DNA of 13,834 nt from JAJRRH01 sp047638815 (GTDB lineage Bacteria > Bacteroidota > Bacteroidia > Flavobacteriales_D > JABDKJ01): assembly GCA_047638815.1 (NCBI GenBank), contig JBLIMR010000062.1, forward strand, positions 1 through 13,834. The letters run 5' to 3'. A program made the translations under genes and the position numbers. Positions 7,738 to 13,834 of this stretch are shown here, in pieces (within the stretch, counting starts at the first letter, position 1; each line of letters opens with the position of its first letter). Under the pieces are notes generated by a model that saw only the letters and a list, made by a program, of their open reading frames with translations, was not told the DNA's origin and searched no databases.

Positions 7738-8541
7738 ATGAAAATGGCACAGGCGAATGTTTCTAACGCTCTTGTTGGTCTATTAACAACTCAATACCAT
7801 GAAGATCGAGAGATAATACCGGGTCATATGACGATTCTGAATGACTTGAAGTTGGAGATGAGTGATTATTTCAATTTCAAGATGCATCGTAAACTCCCAG
7901 TAATACGGGAAATATTTAATCGATTAAAGGATCAAGAGGGTGATTATTGCATATACTCTAATGTGGATATCAGTGTCAGACCCGATTTTTATCAATTTGT
8001 TTGTGAAAAAGTGAATCTTGGTTATGATGCTTTTGTTGTCAATAGAAGAACGATTCCTCCAAAGTTTAAAGATATTTCTGAATATGACGATATGTGTATG
8101 GAAGTAGGAGAAAAACATCCTGGTTTTGATTGTTTTATTTTCAAGAAAGAATTGCTCGACAAGTTTGAGATGGGTAATGCTGGTCTCGGTGCCAATTGGA
8201 TAGGTAGGGTAATAATTACTAACCTTATCGTACACGCCAAAAAGTTTGAAATTTTTGAAGATGAATTCAAAACATTTCATATCGGAGATGATCGTTCTTG
8301 GAAGAATCCAGATTTCGCAGATTATGATGAATTCAACAGGCAGGAATTGATTAAAATACTCATAAAATATAGGCTTCAGTTTAAAGGTGATACATCTAAA
8401 GTGTCATACCTTAATGAGTTTTTATACAAGGATATGAAGTGGAATGAAGATGGGAAAAATCCTTATATTGCGTCCCACGATCACCAAAAACCAAACATTT
8501 TAAAAAGAGTTTGGAATAAGATTCTTTCTATTCTAAGATGA
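7738..8541 (+). CDS. Putative GT-A-like glycosyltransferase
   Basis: 267 aa from the first ATG, but probably about 29 residues longer (see 7630-7737). No signal peptide or membrane helix. Central motifs are DYCIYSNVDISV (69-80), like the strand and acidic metal/nucleotide site of GT-A enzymes (NxDI in place of DxD), then HPGFDCFIFKKELL (127-140), GLGANWIGRVI and HIGDDRSW (181-188). A basic C-terminal tail (NILKRVWNKIL) could touch the membrane. I do not recognise a named family; glycosyltransferase is inferred from these motifs and from its place among glycan genes. ATG 7738 is the first canonical start, but starting there would omit a likely first strand. Its TGA overlaps the next ATG (ATGA). 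Confidence 0.6.
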   Translation: MKMAQANVSNALVGLLTTQYHEDREIIPGHMTILNDLKLEMSDYFNFKMHRKLPVIREIFNRLKDQEGDYCIYSNVDISVRPDFYQFVCEKVNLGYDAFVVNRRTIPPKFKDISEYDDMCMEVGEKHPGFDCFIFKKELLDKFEMGNAGLGANWIGRVIITNLIVHAKKFEIFEDEFKTFHIGDDRSWKNPDFADYDEFNRQELIKILIKYRLQFKGDTSKVSYLNEFLYKDMKWNEDGKNPYIASHDHQKPNILKRVWNKILSILR

Positions 8542-9284
8542 AACAAAATTTCATAATATTTTCTTCCCAAAGATCAGGATCATCATATTTGATGAGAGCA
8601 CTTGATAATCACCCCGAGGTGTTGTGCGCGGGTGGTGTTTTTAGAAAATCTAAAAGCAAAAGACTCAAGTATCCTGAACTCTCCTTTAATTATGCAGAGA
8701 AAAAAAAGAATAAATTTTTCAGTGTTCTTCCGAAATATTTTGTCAAAAAGCATATGGAGGCGTTATACAGCTTCAGTGAAAAGGAAATACGAGGATTCAA
8801 GTTAATGACAAATCACGCGGAAGATCTTCCTTCTGTGCTAACTGTAGCAAAGAGTATGGAGGTGAAAGCCATCGTTTTGAAGAGAAAAAATATTGTTCGT
8901 CAAGCCATATCGTTAACCATAGCGCAGAATGCGGGATTGTGGATAAAGCCTAAGAAGGGGTCGGGAATGAATTATCAGATTCAAATCGATATTCAAAGGT
9001 TGGTGAAAAATATCAAGTACTTTCAACGCAGTAAAACATTACTAGAAAATTCAGAGTTTGCCACTGATCCACTTGTGATATATTTTGAGGATTTAGTTGG
9101 TGATAATTCGGCCGAAGTCATAGAGAAAGTATATAGTTATCTTGGGGTTCAAGAAAAACATCAATCGAAGGTGGAGGAAATAAAAAAATCAAAATTTAGT
9201 CTTGAGGAAAGAATTCAGAATTATTCTGAAGTAATAGCCTTATTGAACGATAATAATTTGGCGGGATATATTACCAATGAATAA
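8538..9284 (+). CDS. Sulfotransferase 3 (Stf0/LPS-sulfotransferase-like)
   Basis: 248 aa. The 5'-phosphosulfate loop FSSQRSGSSYL has R12, S13, G14 and S15 after strand NFIIF. The 3'-phosphate site reads LKRKNIVRQAIS (R116, K117, S125). The xxRQAIS form is closer to Stf0-type trehalose/LPS sulfotransferases than to the RDP form seen in sulfotransferase 1. YFEDLVGD (~183-190) is the usual acidic element before the C-terminal helices. Cytoplasmic, no signal or membrane segments. It begins with ATG overlapping the preceding TGA by 4 bases and ends 8 bases into sulfotransferase 4, so the two are probably co-translated. The acceptor, probably a glycan hydroxyl, is inferred from context. Confidence 0.82.
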   Translation: MKQNFIIFSSQRSGSSYLMRALDNHPEVLCAGGVFRKSKSKRLKYPELSFNYAEKKKNKFFSVLPKYFVKKHMEALYSFSEKEIRGFKLMTNHAEDLPSVLTVAKSMEVKAIVLKRKNIVRQAISLTIAQNAGLWIKPKKGSGMNYQIQIDIQRLVKNIKYFQRSKTLLENSEFATDPLVIYFEDLVGDNSAEVIEKVYSYLGVQEKHQSKVEEIKKSKFSLEERIQNYSEVIALLNDNNLAGYITNE

Positions 9285-10161
9285 TATTAATCAGGAACCA
9301 ATATTTATTGTAGGTTTTCCAAGATCTGGCACAACATTCTTACAATCCTTACTTGCTACTCAAGACGGACTGGTGTCTTTTCCTGAAACTCATTTTTTCA
9401 ATAAAGCCGTTGGACATTACCCAAGTAATCATCAATTGGAAATGGATGAGCTTAAAGAGGTTCTGAAAATTATAAGAGAGAAAACGGATGTTGACCTAAC
9501 TGCGAATGGGACAGGAGAAGAACGATTAAATGATCAAAAATATTTGTTTGAACTATTAATTCTTGAATTGATCAGAAAACAAGGTTTAGCTTTAGAAGCT
9601 GGATATAAATGGATTGAAAAAACACCAGCTCACGCAATGTTTATGTCAAAAATTAGTGACTATTATCCCAATGCGAAATTTATTGCCATCAAGAGAAATC
9701 CGTTAAATGCCGTTGATTCATACTTTAGAAAGCTAGTTGATCATAGAAAACCTCACCACGACTTGGCTGAGGAATACAAAAAAACATACCATGCCATTGA
9801 TGAATTTACTAGCGCATTTCCAAATAGAGTAATAAATGTGACGTATGAAGATCTGATAATGAATCGGAACGCCACAATCAGTGATTTAATGAAATTTATT
9901 GGAGGGAAGTTTAATGCTGTAAGTATAGATGGCCACACTACAGAAGCAAAGAAGCTTATAAGAGAAGATGAAATTTGGAAAATAAGTAATACAAAGACAG
10001 ATAAAGACTTTACGCAGCAGAATCACAAGCTAAAGCTAAAACATATTTTAAAAATTCAATATGTGCTAAAGCCCTTTATGGAAAAAAACCGATACCCTCT
10101 TGAAAAAGGAATGTACATGAGATTTTACGATGTGTATAGATCCTTACTAAAGAATTTGTAA
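9277..10161 (+). CDS. Sulfotransferase 4
   Basis: 294 aa with the clearest sulfotransferase signature of the four. IFIVGFPRSGTTFLQSLL holds the 5'-phosphosulfate loop (R16, S17, G18, T19, T20). WIEKTPAH (112-119) is typical of Sulfotransfer_3 proteins. AIKRNPLNAVDSYF gives the 3'-phosphate site (R140, N141, P142, S148), and TYEDLIMN (189-196) follows. It would use PAPS to sulfate a glycan. It is the last gene of the operon; about 60 bases of non-coding DNA follow before the region ahead of bshB1. No strong terminator is visible after the stop, so read-through into bshB1 is possible. ATG 9277 lies inside the end of sulfotransferase 3. Confidence 0.87.
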   Translation: MNNINQEPIFIVGFPRSGTTFLQSLLATQDGLVSFPETHFFNKAVGHYPSNHQLEMDELKEVLKIIREKTDVDLTANGTGEERLNDQKYLFELLILELIRKQGLALEAGYKWIEKTPAHAMFMSKISDYYPNAKFIAIKRNPLNAVDSYFRKLVDHRKPHHDLAEEYKKTYHAIDEFTSAFPNRVINVTYEDLIMNRNATISDLMKFIGGKFNAVSIDGHTTEAKKLIREDEIWKISNTKTDKDFTQQNHKLKLKHILKIQYVLKPFMEKNRYPLEKGMYMRFYDVYRSLLKNL

Positions 10162-10255
10162 CGGGTTTCTGAACTATTAAAGTATAAACCAAAAACAGAT
10201 TCATGGCTTAAGATTCGTGCTTGGAACCCATATGTATCTGCATGAACAACTTAGC

Positions 10256-10263
10256 TATATTTG
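10256..10263 (+). promoter_or_regulatory. -7 promoter element (TAnnTTTG) of bshB1
   Basis: TATATTTG matches the Bacteroidota -7 consensus TAnnTTTG exactly and ends five bases before ATG 10269. Transcription would then start at or next to the A of the start codon, giving a leaderless mRNA. No good -33 TTTG is seen at 19-21 bases upstream, so this rests on one box and its position. Confidence 0.45.
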
Positions 10264-10268
10264 CATTT

Positions 10269-10985
10269 ATGAAGTTAGATATTTTGGCAGTTGGAGTTCA
10301 CCCTGATGATGTAGAGCTAGCCGCGGCTGGAACAATAATGAAGCATATTGATCTTGGCTATAAAGTAGGTATATTAGATCTTACTGAAGGTCAATTGGGT
10401 AGTAGGGGGTCAGGGGACATTAGACTCCAAGAAGCTAGAGATGCTGGAGAAGTTATGGGTCTGGATGTGAGAGTGAATCTGGGAATGGATGATGGATGGT
10501 TTCGGAATGATAAGGAATCAAAGTTGGCCATCATAAGACAGTTGCGTCATTTCAAACCGGACATAGTTTTGTGTAATGCTATCCGCGACAGACATCCGGA
10601 CCATGGAAGAGCGAGTAATCTAGTTTCCGAAGCATGTTTTTATTCAGGTTTGGTTAAAATAGAAACTGAATGGGAGGGAAGTGTGCAGGAGCAGTGGAGA
10701 CCCAAAGCCGTATATCATTATATTCAGGACAGGGAAATTAAACCTGATTTTGTTGTGGATATCAGCAAATATATCGATAGGAAAATAGAAGCCATCATGT
10801 GCTTTAAAACTCAATTTTATAATCCAGATAGCAAGGAACCGAATACACCTATTTCCAGCAAGGCTTTCTTAGATTTGGTTTCAGCGAAGGGTAGAATTTA
10901 CGGGCGGGATATTTCTACGGATTATGCCGAAGCCTTTACGATAGAGAGAAACATGGGCATTGAGGATCTCACTAAACTGATTTAA
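10269..10985 (+). CDS. bshB1: N-acetylglucosaminyl-L-malate deacetylase, bacillithiol biosynthesis
   Basis: 238 aa, the usual BshB1 length. PIG-L/LmbE-type zinc deacetylase that removes acetate from GlcNAc-malate (made by BshA) to give GlcN-malate, to which BshC adds cysteine to make bacillithiol. The N-terminus MKLDILAVGVHPDDVEL carries the zinc and catalytic residues H11, D13 and D14. GQLGSRGSGDIR (41-52) is the BshB1-typical loop (commonly GELGTRGT). RDRHPDHGRAS supplies the second zinc histidine, H112. ATG 10269 matches the family N-terminus; the TTG at 10221 in the same frame would add 16 residues overlapping the promoter element. The 3' end overlaps the convergent flippase gene by 14 bases. 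Function in the thiol pool is separate from the glycan genes. Confidence 0.92.
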   Translation: MKLDILAVGVHPDDVELAAAGTIMKHIDLGYKVGILDLTEGQLGSRGSGDIRLQEARDAGEVMGLDVRVNLGMDDGWFRNDKESKLAIIRQLRHFKPDIVLCNAIRDRHPDHGRASNLVSEACFYSGLVKIETEWEGSVQEQWRPKAVYHYIQDREIKPDFVVDISKYIDRKIEAIMCFKTQFYNPDSKEPNTPISSKAFLDLVSAKGRIYGRDISTDYAEAFTIERNMGIEDLTKLI

Positions 10986-12225
10986 GACCTCTTTCTCTCT
11001 GGTAGATCAAATAATATCGTCTGATCAAGAAGTAATAGACTAATTTTGCGATTGCACTTGTGATTATTGCCCCATAAACATGGTAGATTGGGATGAGTAT
11101 TATATTGCCAACAATGTTGATTGCCGCTTCTAATAACTTGGCATTACGCAATTCTTTTCCTTTGGACTTTGCCTCCAGAAAACTATATGGGATGTATAAC
11201 CCATGAATGAAAAAGACAACTGTCAACGGTAATATGTAATCAACCGTTGTAAGAAATTCAACTCCAAATAAATATGTCACAATTATTTTACTGAACAGTG
11301 CTAAAAAGAGCACGCAAAGAGATAACCACAAGATATTGTAATGTATTAGTTTCTTTGGAATATCATGTCGACTAGAGTAACTCCTGAAAATGCTTCTAGA
11401 GACAGATTGGCTCATCATTATCATGGGAGTGCAAAGTAAAAGAGCTAAAGAATAAAATCCGAGTTGAGTCGTGTTAATGTAAAACGAAATAAATAGCTGA
11501 TCAAGGTTATATGTTGCTTGTCCTAATACACTCCCAGTATATTCATGGATACCGTATTTTCCGTTTTTATTCCAAATTAATCTTAGGGTCGGACCTAAAT
11601 TTCTAAAGTCGGGATTCAAATAAAAGAGTAGAAAAAAGCCGTAAAAGATAGTGGAAATTAGGTTGAGTAAAATTGTGTTCTGTAGCGTAATGTCACTCAA
11701 GAGGTAGACAACAATCAGTGCTGTCAGGTAAACTAATTTAGGAAGCACTTTAAAATAGGAAAGTACTTTTATTCTATTAGTACCAGTGGTGTAGGATCCT
11801 ATCAGAAAGTCAAAAGGTAAAATAAAAGTAAGGGGTGCTAACATTTGTAAATGAACACCGATATGAGTGTTGAATAGATCGTTGACAAAGTAACTGGCTA
11901 ACCACATGATTAATGCCATACCAATTCCGTTTAACAATGCAATAAGGTATCCTGCGCCCAATAACTTTCGTTCTCTTTGTGGGTTGTAGTTGTGGGTAAG
12001 TAGAACCTGAATGGAACTGAAAAATCCAAATTTAAAAAATAGGACCAGGAAAGTTGTCAAACCTGTGAAAAATGCATACTCACCATAATCCACCTCACCC
12101 AATTGATGAGTCTGAATGTACTTGATGATAAACCCTATGGCTACCAATGCAAGACTGGCACTAAAAAGACCAATGGATTGCTTGAATACGTTATTTGTTA
12201 AAAGCCGTTTGATGTGAAATCTAAT
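10972..12225 (-). CDS. Polysaccharide (Wzx-like) flippase, likely ATT start
   Basis: 417 aa from ATT 12225, or 391 aa from TTG 12147. Multi-pass membrane protein of the MATE/MOP polysaccharide-export group with about 12 hydrophobic helices; such proteins flip lipid-linked oligosaccharide units across the inner membrane. After TM1 comes THQLGEVDYGEYAFF, the conserved loop of this family (often RxLGPxxYG). Starting at TTG 12147 would cut TM1 in half, while the in-frame upstream residues (FKQSIGLFSASLALVAIGF) complete it. Between the upstream in-frame TAA (12228-12226) and TTG 12147 there is no ATG, GTG or other TTG, so ATT 12225 is the best candidate. The gene is convergent with bshB1 and overlaps it by 14 bases. 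Its link to the glycan operon is inferred from proximity. Confidence 0.85.
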   Translation of the reverse strand: MRFHIKRLLTNNVFKQSIGLFSASLALVAIGFIIKYIQTHQLGEVDYGEYAFFTGLTTFLVLFFKFGFFSSIQVLLTHNYNPQRERKLLGAGYLIALLNGIGMALIMWLASYFVNDLFNTHIGVHLQMLAPLTFILPFDFLIGSYTTGTNRIKVLSYFKVLPKLVYLTALIVVYLLSDITLQNTILLNLISTIFYGFFLLFYLNPDFRNLGPTLRLIWNKNGKYGIHEYTGSVLGQATYNLDQLFISFYINTTQLGFYSLALLLCTPMIMMSQSVSRSIFRSYSSRHDIPKKLIHYNILWLSLCVLFLALFSKIIVTYLFGVEFLTTVDYILPLTVVFFIHGLYIPYSFLEAKSKGKELRNAKLLEAAINIVGNIILIPIYHVYGAIITSAIAKLVYYFLIRRYYLIYQRERGLKSV

Positions 12226-12230
12226 TTAGA

Positions 12231-12238
12231 CAAACATA
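12231..12238 (-). promoter_or_regulatory. -7 promoter element (TAnnTTTG) of the flippase gene
   Basis: Read on the minus strand this is TATGTTTG, an exact TAnnTTTG match ending five bases before ATT 12225. Box-to-start spacing is the same as at bshB1, supporting a leaderless transcript. No clear -33 element is seen. The box also contains an in-frame ATG (12237-12235) followed by TTT GTC TAA, which would not be transcribed if the start is near 12225. Confidence 0.45.
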
Positions 12239-12642
12239 CAGTTTTGATGAATAGTGCTGTTGATCAACCAATTTGACCTATCAACCATCAATAGCGTATA
12301 GATAACTGAAATTATTACTATTTGTTTTAAGTTCTGAAGAAACAAAAGTTACATTTTAGGTTACAAACAAATTATCACATTTGTATTATTTTTATTGTGT
12401 AATTCGCTAATAAACAGAGTATTGCGATATATGTAAATGCAGGATCGTAGAATAAGAGCATTGTAGAATATAAAATAAATTGCAATGGAGATTAAGATAA
12501 TCATTGGGAATTTGACGATTTTACTGCCCTGCATTTTATATAATTATGCCTTCAACAGACTTATGTTTTACTTAATTGGATGTTTAATGTGCGTTGAACA
12601 CTAAAAGATGAAATTGTGACTATATAAACTCTCTAGTACATC

Positions 12643-12682
12643 CACCCAAAAGGGATGGGTGAATACACCCAGTTTTAGGGTG
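12643..12682. repeat. Four alternating CACCC / GGGTG words (competing stems)
   Basis: CACCC at 12643-12647, GGGTG at 12657-12661, CACCC at 12666-12670 and GGGTG at 12678-12682. Stems 1:2, 2:3 or 3:4 can form, with loops of 9, 4 and 7 bases, so the middle stem excludes the two outer ones. This is the layout of attenuators, but no adjacent downstream gene is present on either strand. The stems are only 5 bp, so the function is open. Confidence 0.4.
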
Positions 12683-12925
12683 ACGATTAATTCGCTTAAC
12701 GTGTAATTGCATTAACAATCAAGTTGTTAGTAGAATTTTGTTAGCGTGGAAGATGGTGTTGTAGCTTCTGTTCTGTTCTGTCAGGCCATTTATTCTTCTA
12801 AATTCGTGTGTACCAACGGTTCAATATAAGTCAAGTTATAGATTAAGAACTTTTAGTCAAAAAGAATTAAAGAATAAATAATAGATCTGAGAAATAAGGA
12901 TTCTTTATGAAGCCTCAAAGAAAGG

Positions 12926-12954
12926 TTAGACACAACTTCCATAGGAAGGTCTAA
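12926..12954. other. Bulged hairpin
   Basis: TTAGAC (12926-12931) pairs with GTCTAA (12949-12954) and CTTCC (12936-12940) with GGAAG (12944-12948), with a 3-base loop and a 4-base ACAA bulge on the left arm. The 11 bp are all Watson-Crick. It lies inside the 15-codon ORF at 12907-12954. No U-tract follows on either strand, so it does not look like a terminator. Confidence 0.4.
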
Positions 12955-13000
12955 TTATATTAAGGAATTATCTCAATATACCGAGGTTGCCTAAATGATT

Positions 13001-13049
13001 GTTGATGACACGTAGCTTTCCCCTGTATGGGAAAGCACGAGTCGTTAAT
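13001..13049 (+). other. Long imperfect hairpin, possible small RNA or structured element
   Basis: GCTTTCCC (13015-13022) pairs with GGGAAAGC (13029-13036) around a 6-base loop. Outward, past a bulged A, CGT pairs with ACG; past an A:A mismatch, GAC pairs with GTC; then 13001-13006 pairs with 13044-13049 using G:U wobbles. About 20 bp in total. The wobbles work only if the + strand is transcribed. No T-run follows directly, so it is not a simple terminator. No gene is adjacent on the + strand. Confidence 0.45.
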
Positions 13050-13108
13050 TAATTAAATAACAAACTGTCACATGAATGATGTGAATATATGCTATTATCA
13101 TTTACACC

Positions 13109-13140
13109 AAAAAAAGGCCTCAATTTATGGAGTCTTTTTT
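13109..13140 (-). terminator. Rho-independent terminator after the M28 peptidase gene
   Basis: An A-tract (13109-13115), GGCCTC (13116-13121), a short loop, GGAGTC (13129-13134) and a T-tract (13135-13140) form an imperfect stem flanked by A and T runs. On the minus strand it lies about 25 bases after the peptidase stop and ends in seven T. The A/T symmetry means it could also stop transcription on the + strand. Confidence 0.65.
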
Positions 13141-13163
13141 GATTTCGTTGAAATGTAGTTATA

Positions 13164-13834
13164 CTAAAATGTGACTTTTACTTTGACTGTTTCTTCTCCT
13201 CTCTTAACAACGACAGGTATTGTGTCCCCTTTTTTGTGTTTACTAAGAACTTCCATATAAGTATAAATATCTGCAATTTCTTTCCCGTCCATTTCGATTA
13301 TCAGATCACCATCTTTGAGGCCAGCAGCCTGAGCAGGTCTTTCTTCTAATACCGCATCAATCTTCATACCCATTCCTTCATGAGTATAATCAGGCATGAC
13401 ACCAAGTGTGACTTTAAATGCCGCTCCTTTTCGTTCGGTAGATTTTGTTTTCGAGAAAGTTAATTTGTCTTCATCTTTTACGGCATCAATAATCCCAACA
13501 ATGTAATCGCCAACAAGCTTGATTCCATCAAAATTCACTAATGAAGCATCATCACTAGATTTATGATAATCCTGATGCTGACCTGTGAAAAAGTGTAATA
13601 CAGGAATGTTTTTAAGATAAAAAGAGGTGTGGTCAGACGGTCCAATGCCATCATCCATTGTTTTGATGCCACTGATACCATCAACCCACATTACATCCAA
13701 TACCGATCGCCAACTTGGTGATGTCCCAACACCATATATTAATAAGGGCTTTTCCTTTTCGAGCCTACCAACCATGTCCATGTTGATCATAAAATTTATG
13801 GTCTCTAGATCGATACTTGGATCGGCAGTGAAGG
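13164..13834 (-). CDS. M28-family zinc aminopeptidase with C-terminal PDZ domain (partial)
   Basis: C-terminal 222 residues; the frame runs off the right edge, so the start is outside the window. The methionine encoded at 13790 lies inside the conserved NFMINMDMVGRL and is not the start. Numbering from the edge, D19 in NMDMVG and H90 in HQDYHKSSDD match the late zinc ligands of M28 peptidases, and GPSDHTSFY (64-72) is the typical substrate/metal loop. The first His, the bridging Asp and the Glu pair must lie upstream. Residues ~144-222 form a PDZ domain (LGVMPDY, RPAQAAGLKDGDLIIEMDGK). M28-PDZ proteins of Bacteroidota are usually secreted aminopeptidases. The signal sequence is not visible here. 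A terminator follows at 13109-13140. Confidence 0.88.
   Translation of the reverse strand, partial: FTADPSIDLETINFMINMDMVGRLEKEKPLLIYGVGTSPSWRSVLDVMWVDGISGIKTMDDGIGPSDHTSFYLKNIPVLHFFTGQHQDYHKSSDDASLVNFDGIKLVGDYIVGIIDAVKDEDKLTFSKTKSTERKGAAFKVTLGVMPDYTHEGMGMKIDAVLEERPAQAAGLKDGDLIIEMDGKEIADIYTYMEVLSKHKKGDTIPVVVKRGEETVKVKVTF

Larger units (their letters stand above)
12239..13163. other. Gene-free, AT-rich intergenic region with several hairpins
   Basis: About 925 bases between the flippase promoter and the stop of the M28 peptidase. No ORF with recognisable protein features, no tRNA or rRNA and no insertion sequence was seen. It holds alternating CACCC/GGGTG words (12643-12682), three TTCTG units in a row (12766-12780), a bulged hairpin (12926-12954), a long hairpin (13001-13049) and a terminator (13109-13140). 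A 15-codon basic ORF starts at ATG 12907 (MKPQRKVRHNFHRKV); it is too short to call. A small RNA gene in 12890-13050 is possible but not shown. Confidence 0.6.

Noticed and set aside
7924..8280. 118-codon ORF antisense to the GT-A-like gene
   Set aside because: Shadow of a gene whose sense strand has conserved-looking motifs and coupled neighbours.
10162..10220. GGTTT/AAACC inverted repeat after sulfotransferase 4 as the operon terminator
   Set aside because: Only five pairs with a 17-base loop and no T-run.
10221..10268. TTG 10221 as the bshB1 start
   Set aside because: The family N-terminus begins at MKLDILAVG (10269), and the extra 16 codons cover the -7 promoter element.
12766..12780. 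Three TTCTG units as a phase-variation repeat
   Set aside because: Only three copies, and not inside or next to a coding start.
12239..13163. tRNA, tmRNA, SRP RNA or CRISPR in the intergenic region
   Set aside because: No cloverleaf or T-loop motif, no SRP core motif and no regularly spaced direct repeats were seen.

Overview
The window looks like a chromosomal stretch from a low-GC, probably marine member of the Bacteroidota. The clues are a secreted protease with a type IX secretion (T9SS) C-terminal sorting domain, a bacillithiol-type BshB1 deacetylase, two exact matches to the Bacteroidota -7 promoter element TAnnTTTG, and dense sulfotransferase content. The phylum is inferred from these traits; I cannot name a genus.

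Layout. (1) 93-1283: secreted trypsin-like serine protease with a T9SS tail. (2) 1416-10161: one co-directional glycan-biosynthesis operon on the + strand. Its order is sulfotransferase 1, two tandem FdtA-like cupin ketoisomerases, a FemAB/GNAT-like acyltransferase, sulfotransferase 2, a DegT/DnrJ/EryC1/StrS (FdtB-like) aminotransferase, a GT-B glycosyltransferase, a putative GT-A-like glycosyltransferase, and sulfotransferases 3 and 4. Almost all neighbours overlap by 1 to 13 bases, which points to translational coupling. (3) 10269-10985: bshB1, probably unrelated to the glycan operon and carrying its own -7 element. (4) 10972-12225, minus strand: a Wzx-like polysaccharide flippase whose tail overlaps bshB1. 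(5) 12226-13163: about 940 bases with no convincing gene but several hairpins and a terminator. (6) 13164 to the right edge, minus strand: C-terminal part of an M28 zinc peptidase with a PDZ domain.

How the genes may work together (inference). FdtA/FdtB-type enzymes convert dTDP-4-keto-6-deoxyglucose to a 3-amino-3,6-dideoxyhexose, and the acyltransferase could N-acylate it. The two glycosyltransferases would build it into a repeat unit, the sulfotransferases would sulfate the glycan from PAPS, and the flippase would export the lipid-linked unit. RmlA/RmlB, PAPS synthesis genes, a priming transferase and a polymerase are not in the window and must lie elsewhere.

The most unusual feature is start-codon use. 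Four operon genes appear to start with TTG or GTG. Two further genes (the GT-A-like protein and the flippase) have clearly coding N-terminal extensions with no ATG, GTG or TTG, leaving ATT as the likely start. The flippase ATT lies exactly five bases after a TAnnTTTG box, the same spacing as the ATG of bshB1, which suggests leaderless mRNAs.
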